Below are positions 1 through 7,060 of a stretch of 33,743 bases of DNA, in pieces; the stretch's first letter is position 1; each line of letters starts with the position of its first letter. The stretch is from positions 2,545-36,287 of the forward strand of contig DCZG01000019.1 in NCBI GenBank assembly GCA_002331575.1, read 5' to 3'. The position numbers were made by a program, and so were the translations under genes. This stretch comes from Atopobium sp. UBA2090 (GTDB lineage: Bacteria > Actinomycetota > Coriobacteriia > Coriobacteriales > Atopobiaceae). Below the pieces are notes generated by a model, which saw only the letters and a list, made by a program, of their open reading frames with translations, was not told the DNA's origin and searched no databases.

Positions 1-675
1 CACGCCCTTCTCCGGAATGAGGCGTCCGACGAAGGTGACGAGGAGCTCGTCACGTCCGAGACCGAGCTCGTCGCGGAAGTCTCGACCAGACGAGGCCGCA
101 CGGTACTCCTTCGCATTGATGGAGTTCGTGATCACGCCCTTGGCATCGATGCCGAAGGTCCGCAGCCACTCCACGCTTCGCTGGGAGATTCCATAGTATT
201 CCGGGTCATAGCGGCGGCGCCCTCGATTGGTGATGGAGCGTTCGTAGAGACGCACGATCTGATCGAGCACGGGAACGCTGAACGAGAGCCACGCGGACCC
301 ATGATCGAGCACCACCGGACGCAGTCCGTGTTCCCGGGCAAAGCGCATGCCGAGGAGCGAATGCGGATAGAACCGCGCGTTCACGAGCACGCCGTCGAAC
401 CTACGCGTGCCAAGCGCGGACAGGAGCTCTCGTCGTCTCGAACCGCCCCTAGAAAGAGGCAGACGGCCGTCGACAAGTGGCGCGCATGGGAGCCTCACGA
501 CCTCGACTCCCTCCTCGACGGATGACCCCACGCCCACGCCGTTGGTATCGTTCGTCACCACGACGACGTCGTCACCCGCGGAGACGAGCGCCCGCGCAAG
601 GCCCTCCGTGAAGGTCTCCACCCCACCCATGTGCGGCGGGTATTGTGCCGAGAAGATCGCGAACGCGCCTGGCAC
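1..675 (-). CDS. GT4-type glycosyltransferase, N-terminal part (3' end outside the window)
   Basis: The reading frame starts at a GTG and stays open to base 1, giving 225 residues without a stop. It begins with a beta strand and the glycine-rich PPHMGGVETF motif (about residues 13-22), typical of the N-terminal Rossmann domain of GT-B fold, GT4-family glycosyltransferases. It reaches the FVGRLIPEKG segment that normally opens the donor-binding C-terminal domain, so the catalytic E-x7-E region lies beyond the edge. The GTG is chosen because a GGGGGAG Shine-Dalgarno precedes it and the family motif begins before the first ATG. It starts 2 bases after the LicD gene stop, so it is the third gene of a flippase-licD-GT4 operon. 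A role in adding a sugar to a surface polymer is inference; donor and acceptor cannot be read. Confidence 0.85.
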   Translation of the reverse strand, partial: MPGAFAIFSAQYPPHMGGVETFTEGLARALVSAGDDVVVVTNDTNGVGVGSSVEEGVEVVRLPCAPLVDGRLPLSRGGSRRRELLSALGTRRFDGVLVNARFYPHSLLGMRFAREHGLRPVVLDHGSAWLSFSVPVLDQIVRLYERSITNRGRRRYDPEYYGISQRSVEWLRTFGIDAKGVITNSINAKEYRAASSGRDFRDELGLGRDELLVTFVGRLIPEKGV

Positions 676-677
676 CG

Positions 678-1550
678 CTACTCCCCCGCCTTCCAGACGC
701 TGCCGTCCCCGAAGTCGAGCAACAGCGGCAGATGGGTGTGACGATCCTCCGGCGCGGGAATCTGTCGCCAGTCACCGTACATGAAGGTCAGGTACTCGTC
801 GGTTGCCCCCGGCACGGGCAGGTCGTGACCCTCGAAGGTGGCGGTGGCAGTCGGAACGAGCGTCCTTTCCCTGACTGGCTCCATGTTCGGCCAGGCGAGA
901 GAAAGGCAGAGGTCGGAGACCTCCCCCTTCTCTGCGCTGGGAATCGATTGATTGAAGCGCGCCTGATAGTCCGTCGGGTCACGTACGATAAGATGCTCCA
1001 CGCCGTGAGCGACGAGACACCCCGCGCGCTCGACCGCGCCGAGAGCCCCCTGGTGGGGCACGGTGATGCTGCGGGCATGGTAGAGATAGCTTCTCTTCTG
1101 GGATATCGAGGCGTTCGAGATCTGTCGGCGACGGAGTTCGGGATCCACGTAGAGACGGTCATAAGGGAAAACGTCCACGAAGATTCCCTGCTCGAGTCCC
1201 GCCTCGCGCGTCTCGGCCGTCTCGAAGCGAGTGCCATCGCGAAAGATCTTGGTGAAGAGCGGCGCGAAACCGTGGGTGTTGCCCGAGTTATGCATCGTGC
1301 AGCCACCGCCCATGCCCTTCGACGCCACCTCGACGAAGCGGTCGTAGTCGGGTCGAAGCATGCCGACGTCAACGTCGTCGTCCCAAGGGATGAATCCCTG
1401 GTGCCGTATCGCACCGAGTGCCGTTCCGCTGTCCATGAACCACGTGATGTCATTCTCGCGGCAGAGCTCCCCGACGGAGAGCATGATCTCGAGTTCGATG
1501 CTCTGAAGCTTTCTCAGAGCCTCCTCCTGCGTCATCATCCCGTAACTCAC
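678..1550 (-). CDS. LicD-family phosphotransferase (copy 1)
   Basis: This is a 290-residue LicD-family protein of the nucleotidyltransferase-like fold. LicD proteins move phosphocholine or a related phospho-substituent from a CDP-activated donor to sugars of teichoic acids or capsule. The signature is clear: SGTALGAIRH (41-50) followed by GFIPWDDDVDV with the acidic cluster D57-D61, and a C-terminal PGATDEYLTFMYGDWRQIP segment typical of the family. No membrane segment is evident. The GTG start overlaps the flippase stop in a GTGA, implying translational coupling; ATG codons at residues 5 and 6 are possible alternatives. A second LicD gene lies about 1.5 kb away on the other strand. With CDP-ethanolamine/choline type genes further right, a phosphocholine or phosphoethanolamine donor is plausible, but the substrate is inference. 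Confidence 0.9.
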   Translation of the reverse strand: MSYGMMTQEEALRKLQSIELEIMLSVGELCRENDITWFMDSGTALGAIRHQGFIPWDDDVDVGMLRPDYDRFVEVASKGMGGGCTMHNSGNTHGFAPLFTKIFRDGTRFETAETREAGLEQGIFVDVFPYDRLYVDPELRRRQISNASISQKRSYLYHARSITVPHQGALGAVERAGCLVAHGVEHLIVRDPTDYQARFNQSIPSAEKGEVSDLCLSLAWPNMEPVRERTLVPTATATFEGHDLPVPGATDEYLTFMYGDWRQIPAPEDRHTHLPLLLDFGDGSVWKAGE

Positions 1551-2848
1551 CTGCCCTTCTCGCCCTCGTTAGTTCCGTCGGCAGCACCAACGCTTCCCGC
1601 GCTCTTGAACCTGTCTCGTACCTGCCATGAGAGACAGACCATCATGAACGCTGAGCTCGCGAGGCAGGATAGGACATTCGCAGCCGTAACGCCATTCATG
1701 CCGAGAAGGTCCTGGGCGGGAACCATCGCTGCAAGCGAGACTCCCAACGCCACCATACTGCCGATGAACGTGCAGCGAAAGTTGCGCAGGGCGATGAGCA
1801 AGTCGTTGACGAACCACGTGACACCCGTGATGATGGCGCAGAACACGAGCGGCTGGAGCAGGTAGAGATACTTCACGATGTCCGCGCCATAGACAAACGA
1901 GAGCAGAGGTCCGCCAAGAAACTCGAGACCAATCGAGCAGACCACGCCAACGGCCACGATGCCGCCGAACGTCAGCGTCATGAGACGCAGGAAGCCATGG
2001 CGGTCTCCCTTGTCGTAGCTCTCTGAGAGGTATCCGAGAAGTGGGTTGTACACGTAGGAGGCGCCCATCTGAATCACGGCAACCGGCGCGGCCACGGAAG
2101 CATAGATGCCAAGGGCGGAGTCTCCCATCGTGGCCGAGAGATACTGACGAGGGATGGACGGCGCAGCCGAACAGGCTATCCCGGCAACAACGACCGGAGC
2201 GCATCGCACGAGGAGATGACGAGCCTTCGCCCAGGTGATGCCTGGATGGATCATGGTCAGGGCACGAGCGTGAGGATAGTCATAGAGTATCCCCACCGCG
2301 CCGACGCCAACCGCCATCAGGAGGAGCGCGAGCTCGAGATTGCCCGAAGTGCCGAACACCAGAGCGAAGAGGCCGAGCGACACGATGCCCTGCATGATCA
2401 GCGACTTGCCGATGTAGTCCATGCGGTGACACTGCTGGTCGCTGGCATGCAGCACGTCAATCATCAGTCCCGCGAGCTTGAAGACCGCGTACAGAAAGAT
2501 GGCGAGCAGTGCGTTGGGTCGACACGTCAGCGCAGCATAGCCCATCGTGAGAACGACTGCGGCGCCCCCCGTCAAAGCTCGGAAGCTCAGGTACTCGCCC
2601 ACGCTGTTCTCGCCATGAACGTCGGAGATCTGGTAGGTGTAGGTGCGGTATTGCGCGACCTGGGAGAACATGCCATAGACCGACATGGCAAGCGAGTAGA
2701 CGCCTGCCGAGTCATACCCCGACGAGAACCGCACGACGAGAACCGTGATCAGCCACTGGCAGACCATGTTGAAGAGGGACCCCATGGAGTTCCACAGCAT
2801 GTTGCGCTTGATAGACAGCGGTTGCGGTGTCTCCGACTCCTTCTTCAC
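1547..2848 (-). CDS. Wzx-like polysaccharide flippase (MATE/MOP superfamily)
   Basis: This 433-residue polytopic protein has about 12 hydrophobic segments, from near residue 20 to about 415. It begins with a short basic leader (KKESETPQPLSIKRN) and the NSMGSLFNMVCQWL segment typical of polysaccharide-transport flippases. The family flips undecaprenyl-linked oligosaccharides across the cytoplasmic membrane. The GTG start has an AGAGG about 10 bases upstream. It is first in the operon with licD copy 1 and the GT4 gene, overlapping licD by 4 bases. That context suits export of a lipid-linked repeat unit. The repeat unit cannot be identified from the sequence. Confidence 0.85.
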   Translation of the reverse strand: MKKESETPQPLSIKRNMLWNSMGSLFNMVCQWLITVLVVRFSSGYDSAGVYSLAMSVYGMFSQVAQYRTYTYQISDVHGENSVGEYLSFRALTGGAAVVLTMGYAALTCRPNALLAIFLYAVFKLAGLMIDVLHASDQQCHRMDYIGKSLIMQGIVSLGLFALVFGTSGNLELALLLMAVGVGAVGILYDYPHARALTMIHPGITWAKARHLLVRCAPVVVAGIACSAAPSIPRQYLSATMGDSALGIYASVAAPVAVIQMGASYVYNPLLGYLSESYDKGDRHGFLRLMTLTFGGIVAVGVVCSIGLEFLGGPLLSFVYGADIVKYLYLLQPLVFCAIITGVTWFVNDLLIALRNFRCTFIGSMVALGVSLAAMVPAQDLLGMNGVTAANVLSCLASSAFMMVCLSWQVRDRFKSAGSVGAADGTNEGEKGR

Positions 2849-3040
2849 TCGCCCAACCTCTCAGACGTCGACAGCGTGCCAGCAGGCCACGAACAGATGG
2901 ACAGCCACTTGATGGTAGCCGAGAAGGACGGCGGACGGGTGGCTCACCAGGCGGCTCGTAGGAACAACATGCACAGTCGGGGCGAGTGGCGACAATTCGA
3001 TGCGTATGGCGGCGACAATAGCATCTGCTTCCGCCAAGAG

Positions 3041-3046
3041 TATCAT
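3041..3046 (+). promoter_or_regulatory. Possible -10 element for licD copy 2
   Basis: TATCAT matches the -10 consensus at 5 of 6 positions and lies about 36 bases before the licD start. The hexamer 17 bases upstream (ATAGCA) matches the -35 consensus poorly. It lies in the 234-base divergent gap between the flippase and licD copy 2, in which no other feature was recognised. Confidence 0.3.
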
Positions 3047-3082
3047 CTGTTCAGAAAAGTTTCAGCGAAACGGACGGCAGGC

Positions 3083-3907
3083 ATGCACAAGCTGAGCATG
3101 GACGAGGTCAAGCAGGTCGAGCTTGACATCCTTCTCGAGTTTGACCACATCTGTGCTGAGCATGGGCTCACCTATCTGCTCGGCTATGGAACCGCCCTGG
3201 GGGCAGCCCGCCATGGGGGCTTCATCCCGTGGGACGATGACGTGGACGTCATCATGCCACGGGACGATTACGAGCGCCTCTTTCTGCTCTTCTCGGAGGG
3301 TTCCCTCGAAACGGGACTCAAGCTCACCTCGTACCGCGACGGATCCTCTATCTACAACTTCATGAAGCTCACGGATCCTCGAACCCGGGTGGAGGAGACG
3401 TTCGTAGGTGACGACTACTCGTCATCCGGGCTGTGGATTGACATCTTCCCCATTGAGCGAGTGCCTCTCTCGACTGATAGCACGCGAACGTACAGGGCGT
3501 GTCGAAGGCAGTATCTCCTCAGGGAGCTCGGCGTGGGCGACCCGAACCGAGGCACCTCGTCGGCGGCCATCCTTGTCAAGCGGGTCCTTCATCCCATATC
3601 CAAGCGCCATGATCCCCTTGACAGAGCTCGCATCATAGACGAGAAGGCGCGTGCACTCAATATGAAGCCTCCGAAGGACGGTTCGCGTGTCGAGTGGGTC
3701 TGCATCGATGACCTGACGCTGTCCGCGAGTCGCTATCCTGACGAGATGCTCTTCCCCCCACGCTTGCTCGACTTCGAAGGTCATGAGCTGCCCGCCCCCG
3801 GGGCGATCGACGAGTACCTCACGCACTGTTATGGCGACTGGCGTCAGCTGCCCCCCGAGAGCGAGCGCATTCCTCATTTCACCGAGGCCTATTCGTCGGA
3901 GGAGTGA
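3083..3907 (+). CDS. LicD-family phosphotransferase (copy 2)
   Basis: This is a 274-residue LicD-family protein. The family core is intact: GTALGAARHGGFIPW (36-50), the acidic cluster DDDVDV at 51-56, and a C-terminal PGAIDEYLTHCYGDWRQLPP. It is paralogous to licD copy 1 in the same blocks but diverges elsewhere, so the two probably act on different acceptors or donors. The frame stays open far upstream of 3083, but that upstream translation is arginine/histidine-rich shadow sequence opposite the flippase. The first ATG before the family's conserved N-terminal helix (MDEVKQVELDILLEF) is taken as start, although no strong Shine-Dalgarno precedes it. ATG 3098 is an alternative. The gene is alone on its strand between two leftward operons. 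Confidence 0.88.
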   Translation: MHKLSMDEVKQVELDILLEFDHICAEHGLTYLLGYGTALGAARHGGFIPWDDDVDVIMPRDDYERLFLLFSEGSLETGLKLTSYRDGSSIYNFMKLTDPRTRVEETFVGDDYSSSGLWIDIFPIERVPLSTDSTRTYRACRRQYLLRELGVGDPNRGTSSAAILVKRVLHPISKRHDPLDRARIIDEKARALNMKPPKDGSRVEWVCIDDLTLSASRYPDEMLFPPRLLDFEGHELPAPGAIDEYLTHCYGDWRQLPPESERIPHFTEAYSSEE

Positions 3908-3908
3908 C

Positions 3909-3924
3909 CCTCCTCTCCAGGAGG
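3909..3924. terminator. Small GC hairpin between convergent genes
   Basis: CCTCCT and AGGAGG form a 6-bp stem with a CTCC loop in the 26 bases between licD copy 2 and the convergent DUF6541 gene. There is no T tract on either side, so a terminator role is only suggested by position. Confidence 0.22.
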
Positions 3925-3933
3925 CGAGGAGAG

Positions 3934-5925
3934 CTACTCGTCCGTGTCGACAATCCGATAGAGACGCATGTCGCCCTCGGAGAGCACGACCTCGAAGCCC
4001 GGCGTGTCATCGGTCATCTTCGTGAATCCCTGCCACTCCACGGGGATGTACGTGAACTTGAAGAACGTCGGGTCCTCCGACTGATCGGAGTCGAGCACGA
4101 GCACGTAGCGATCCCCGGTCGCCTCGACCGCCGCTCGGACCGTCTGGTAGCTGTCGATGCGGTAGAGCCACCGCACGATCTCCCACTCCTCGCTGTCCTT
4201 GTCGTCGAGCCGATACGGCCAGAACGAGCGATACCTGATGTTTATCCCCGCCTCGCCATAGGCGAAGGCGCTGCCGTCGAAGGGGTTGTTGAGGACCTCT
4301 TCATCGCCCACGACCTCCTTGCAGCGAGCGAGAAAGTCCTCCTCTTCCTTCGGAAGGCTGATGTCGGTGGTCACAAGCTCGACAAGACGGTTCTCGCGAA
4401 AGCCGATGGCGGTCTCCACCCTGCCCACGATCGGCAGGTCGACGCTCGGCAGGTACACGAGCACGCAGATGGCCGCGACCGCGCCCGCTCCGACAGCCGC
4501 GGAATGGCTGCCGGCCTCCTCCCTGACATGGTCGAGGACGACGCGCAGTCCCAGCGCCGAGAACGGCATCGAGACGAACGCGACGCAGGCCGCGATGCGG
4601 TCTATGTCGTTGTACCAGAAGCCCGAGATCAGCATCTCGAAGGAGTTTCCATACCCCAGCGTCGCCGTGGCGACGAAGGCGATGAGGAAGAAGACGAGAG
4701 GAGGGAGAAGCCAGCGACCGGTGATGCGCCGCAGACTCGCGACCACACCGACCCACACGAGCGCCGCTAGGACGTACTGATATGGTGAGTTCCTGAAGCC
4801 GAGCCAGAGGCAGTCGCGCACCGCGTTGACCACGTTCTGATAGGAGTACGCGTCCCAGTAGTTGCTCACCACGGCAGCAAATATCGGAAGGTGCTCCGTA
4901 GCGACCCAGACCACGACCACAATCGCGAAGAAACCTCCCGCGAGAAGCAACGCACGCAGACGCGAGGCGCCCCGCGAGCACGCATCAATCCAGATGCTGC
5001 GCGTCGAATAGGCGACGAGCACGACGATGCCCGTGAACACGGCGTTCGGCTGAAGGGCGACGAGGCCGACGCACCCGAGCACGAAGACGAGGAGTGCCGG
5101 GAGCCGGCGCCTCGGCTCCCGCTCGTCGAGGAAGGCCAGGAAGATCACGATGACACTGGGGAGGACCGCAAAGCCGGCGAAGTTGGGATAGAGCGGCCCC
5201 GAGACGATATAGCCCCAGGGGAACGCCGAGAAGGCAAAGCAGCAGAGAGACCCCAGGCGAACCGTCAGGCGATCTCCCGCAAAGACCCGGGACAGAAGGG
5301 CGCAGGCCGAAAGGGGGTAGACGAAGGCAAGGAACACGGCGTTTGTCACGTTCTCGGAGACGGCAGAAGAATATCCCACGGCATCAGCCGAGAGTGCCGC
5401 GACCACGTTCCAGGCAGAAGGATAGAACTCGATATCCGAGAGAGGTCTGATGGGGAGCTGAGGGGAGGTAGACGACTGAATCGTCGAGAACCTCCTTGCC
5501 TGCAGGAACGCCTCGATGCGACTGAGATGGGAGGCGTTGTCGAACTGCTGGGCAAAGGCATCGGGGGACCCAAGCGTCCGCACGAAGAGCAGGGTCGTGG
5601 CGGCAATGCCCACGAGGGTGAAGAGCACGACGAAGCTCAACTTGACCTCAGGACAGAGTCCCTCGCACGACCGGCGGTTTCGGAGCGCGAACGGCAGGCA
5701 GATGACTCCCACGAGAAAAACGGGACCGACCATCTCCGCCCAGCCCACGGGCACCCCGGCCAGTCCATAGGCCACCCCCAGCAGCACGTACTCCGCGATC
5801 GAGACCGCGGGAGCCAGCGCGATGGAGGCGCCGTCCGCGAACCCGGCAGCCCTCAGCTGCGGAATCGCGGGAACATAGAGACAGATGACACAGAACAGCA
5901 CGCCGAGGATGAACTGCAGCCACAT
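3934..5925 (-). CDS. Large polytopic membrane protein, DUF6541-like
   Basis: This is a 663-residue integral membrane protein with a dozen or more hydrophobic segments across residues 1 to about 500 and a C-terminal soluble tail of about 160 residues. An extracytoplasmic loop after the third or fourth segment carries FAQQFDNASHLSRIEAFLQ, the type of acidic/His loop seen in actinobacterial DUF6541 proteins. The layout resembles GT-C fold, polyprenol-phosphate-sugar dependent transferases, but no GT-C catalytic motif can be assigned with confidence. It follows the GT2 gene by 11 bases on the same strand, so the two are likely co-transcribed. The GT2 may make or extend a lipid-linked sugar that this protein uses. 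The biochemical role is not established. Confidence 0.75.
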   Translation of the reverse strand: MWLQFILGVLFCVICLYVPAIPQLRAAGFADGASIALAPAVSIAEYVLLGVAYGLAGVPVGWAEMVGPVFLVGVICLPFALRNRRSCEGLCPEVKLSFVVLFTLVGIAATTLLFVRTLGSPDAFAQQFDNASHLSRIEAFLQARRFSTIQSSTSPQLPIRPLSDIEFYPSAWNVVAALSADAVGYSSAVSENVTNAVFLAFVYPLSACALLSRVFAGDRLTVRLGSLCCFAFSAFPWGYIVSGPLYPNFAGFAVLPSVIVIFLAFLDEREPRRRLPALLVFVLGCVGLVALQPNAVFTGIVVLVAYSTRSIWIDACSRGASRLRALLLAGGFFAIVVVVWVATEHLPIFAAVVSNYWDAYSYQNVVNAVRDCLWLGFRNSPYQYVLAALVWVGVVASLRRITGRWLLPPLVFFLIAFVATATLGYGNSFEMLISGFWYNDIDRIAACVAFVSMPFSALGLRVVLDHVREEAGSHSAAVGAGAVAAICVLVYLPSVDLPIVGRVETAIGFRENRLVELVTTDISLPKEEEDFLARCKEVVGDEEVLNNPFDGSAFAYGEAGINIRYRSFWPYRLDDKDSEEWEIVRWLYRIDSYQTVRAAVEATGDRYVLVLDSDQSEDPTFFKFTYIPVEWQGFTKMTDDTPGFEVVLSEGDMRLYRIVDTDE

Positions 5926-5936
5926 GTCCGTGCTCG

Positions 5937-6818
5937 CTATCGCTGGAACTCGGTCTTGGCGAGCACGAGCGCAATGGGAGCAACGAGAGTCGCCGTCACC
6001 CGGTCAGGAAGCTCCCGCCAGGCCGAGCCGAAGCATCCGGCGAAGTAGGCGCCTACAAGGCAGAGGGTCGTGTTCTCCGCCCGTAGCAAGAACGTGTCCG
6101 AGTAGTCGATGAAGGAGCGCTTGAGCCGCATGTAGCCCACGGGATTCTCGCGCGTGAGCTTGCGGACGCTCTTGGTGTAACCGTCAGGAAGGTACTCGCA
6201 GATCCAGATGATCTTAGGCAGCACCGCGAGGCGATAGCTCTGGTCGATCTGGTGGTAGACGTAGGTCTCTCCGATGAACTTCTCGCCAGGCTCGACGACA
6301 TAGGGATAGCGGCGCAGGATGTCCGTGCGGTAGACGAGGGCGGTATCTCCCTTGTGGTGGTAGTGATAGTAGAGATCCCACATCGTGGTGGTCTCGAGCC
6401 CCTTCGGAAACCAGGTGCCCATGGGCTCCGTCGCGCTGTGGCCGCGCATCGCTATGATGCCCGCGATTCCCTCGTCGGCTCGGCGCGTCCGCCAGAGGGC
6501 GAGAATGTCCTCGATCGCGGTGGGCACGAGCGTGTCATCGGAATCGACGCAGAAGAACAGCTCGTTGCCGCAGGCGGCGACGCCGGTGTTATGAGCGCGC
6601 TGCTTGCCCCCGTTTGCCTGCTTGACATAGGCAATCTCGAGCCTGCCCTCTGCGGCAAAGCCTCGTATGAGCGTCTCGGTGTCATCGGTCGAGCCGTCAT
6701 CGACCACGATCCAACAGAAGTCCTGGTCGGTTTGGGCAAGGAGGCTCTCGTAGAGTCTGCCGATGATATATGCGCGGTTGTAGGTCGGGGTGAACACCGC
6801 AATTGTCTTCTCAGCCAC
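5937..6818 (-). CDS. GT2-family glycosyltransferase
   Basis: This 293-residue protein has a GT-A fold nucleotide-binding start, TIAVFTPTYNRAYIIGRLYESL (from residue 4), then IVVDDGSTDDTE and the metal-binding acidic stretch FCVDSDDT near residue 93. These are hallmarks of inverting GT2 enzymes that transfer a sugar from a nucleotide-sugar. The GTG start has a GGGAG Shine-Dalgarno 8-10 bases upstream. It heads a two-gene unit with the DUF6541 protein and diverges from the YidC-TagF fusion gene. The C-terminal third is less typical and one hydrophobic stretch (about 255-285) may contact the membrane. Donor and acceptor are unknown. Confidence 0.88.
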   Translation of the reverse strand: MAEKTIAVFTPTYNRAYIIGRLYESLLAQTDQDFCWIVVDDGSTDDTETLIRGFAAEGRLEIAYVKQANGGKQRAHNTGVAACGNELFFCVDSDDTLVPTAIEDILALWRTRRADEGIAGIIAMRGHSATEPMGTWFPKGLETTTMWDLYYHYHHKGDTALVYRTDILRRYPYVVEPGEKFIGETYVYHQIDQSYRLAVLPKIIWICEYLPDGYTKSVRKLTRENPVGYMRLKRSFIDYSDTFLLRAENTTLCLVGAYFAGCFGSAWRELPDRVTATLVAPIALVLAKTEFQR

Positions 6819-6962
6819 GCGAGCTCCCAGATGCGAGATGGATGCATACCACAGATGACCAGTTCAAGCATTTCGATGATAGACCATGGGGCATCGCCTA
6901 GGCATCTCACTCATAACCTAGCCACATCCGCGAGAGCGCATGAGTCACGGACGATTTGAATC

Positions 6963-6979
6963 TGCCACGAAATGTGGCA
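6963..6979. promoter_or_regulatory. Short inverted repeat in the divergent promoter region
   Basis: TGCCAC and GTGGCA are separated by 5 bases, about 30 bases upstream of the probable -10 of the rightward gene. This is the spacing of an operator half-site pair, but it could be chance. The rest of the 242-base gap holds no recognisable gene. Confidence 0.25.
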
Positions 6980-7010
6980 AGGACATCCCGACGGACGTGG
7001 CGATGACCTC

Positions 7011-7016
7011 TATACT
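7011..7016 (+). promoter_or_regulatory. Probable -10 element for the YidC-TagF operon
   Basis: TATACT matches the -10 consensus at 5 of 6 positions and sits 45 bases before the chosen start codon. The -35 region (CCGACG at 17-bp spacing) is poor, so the promoter may need an activator. Transcription from about 7023 would leave ATG 7040 with a very short leader and no Shine-Dalgarno, supporting ATG 7061. Confidence 0.4.
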
Positions 7017-7060
7017 AGGCAAGCCTGTACCTCTTCAACATGAACAAGGAGCCATCCAGC

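Noticed and set aside
2861..3046. A 61-residue frame on the minus strand between the flippase and licD copy 2
   Set aside because: No Shine-Dalgarno or recognisable motif was found, and it fills the divergent promoter gap. A real small gene cannot be excluded.
2216..3082. In-frame extension of licD copy 2 upstream to 2216
   Set aside because: The extension lies antisense to the flippase gene, has no family similarity and reads as low-complexity shadow; LicD homology begins just after 3083.
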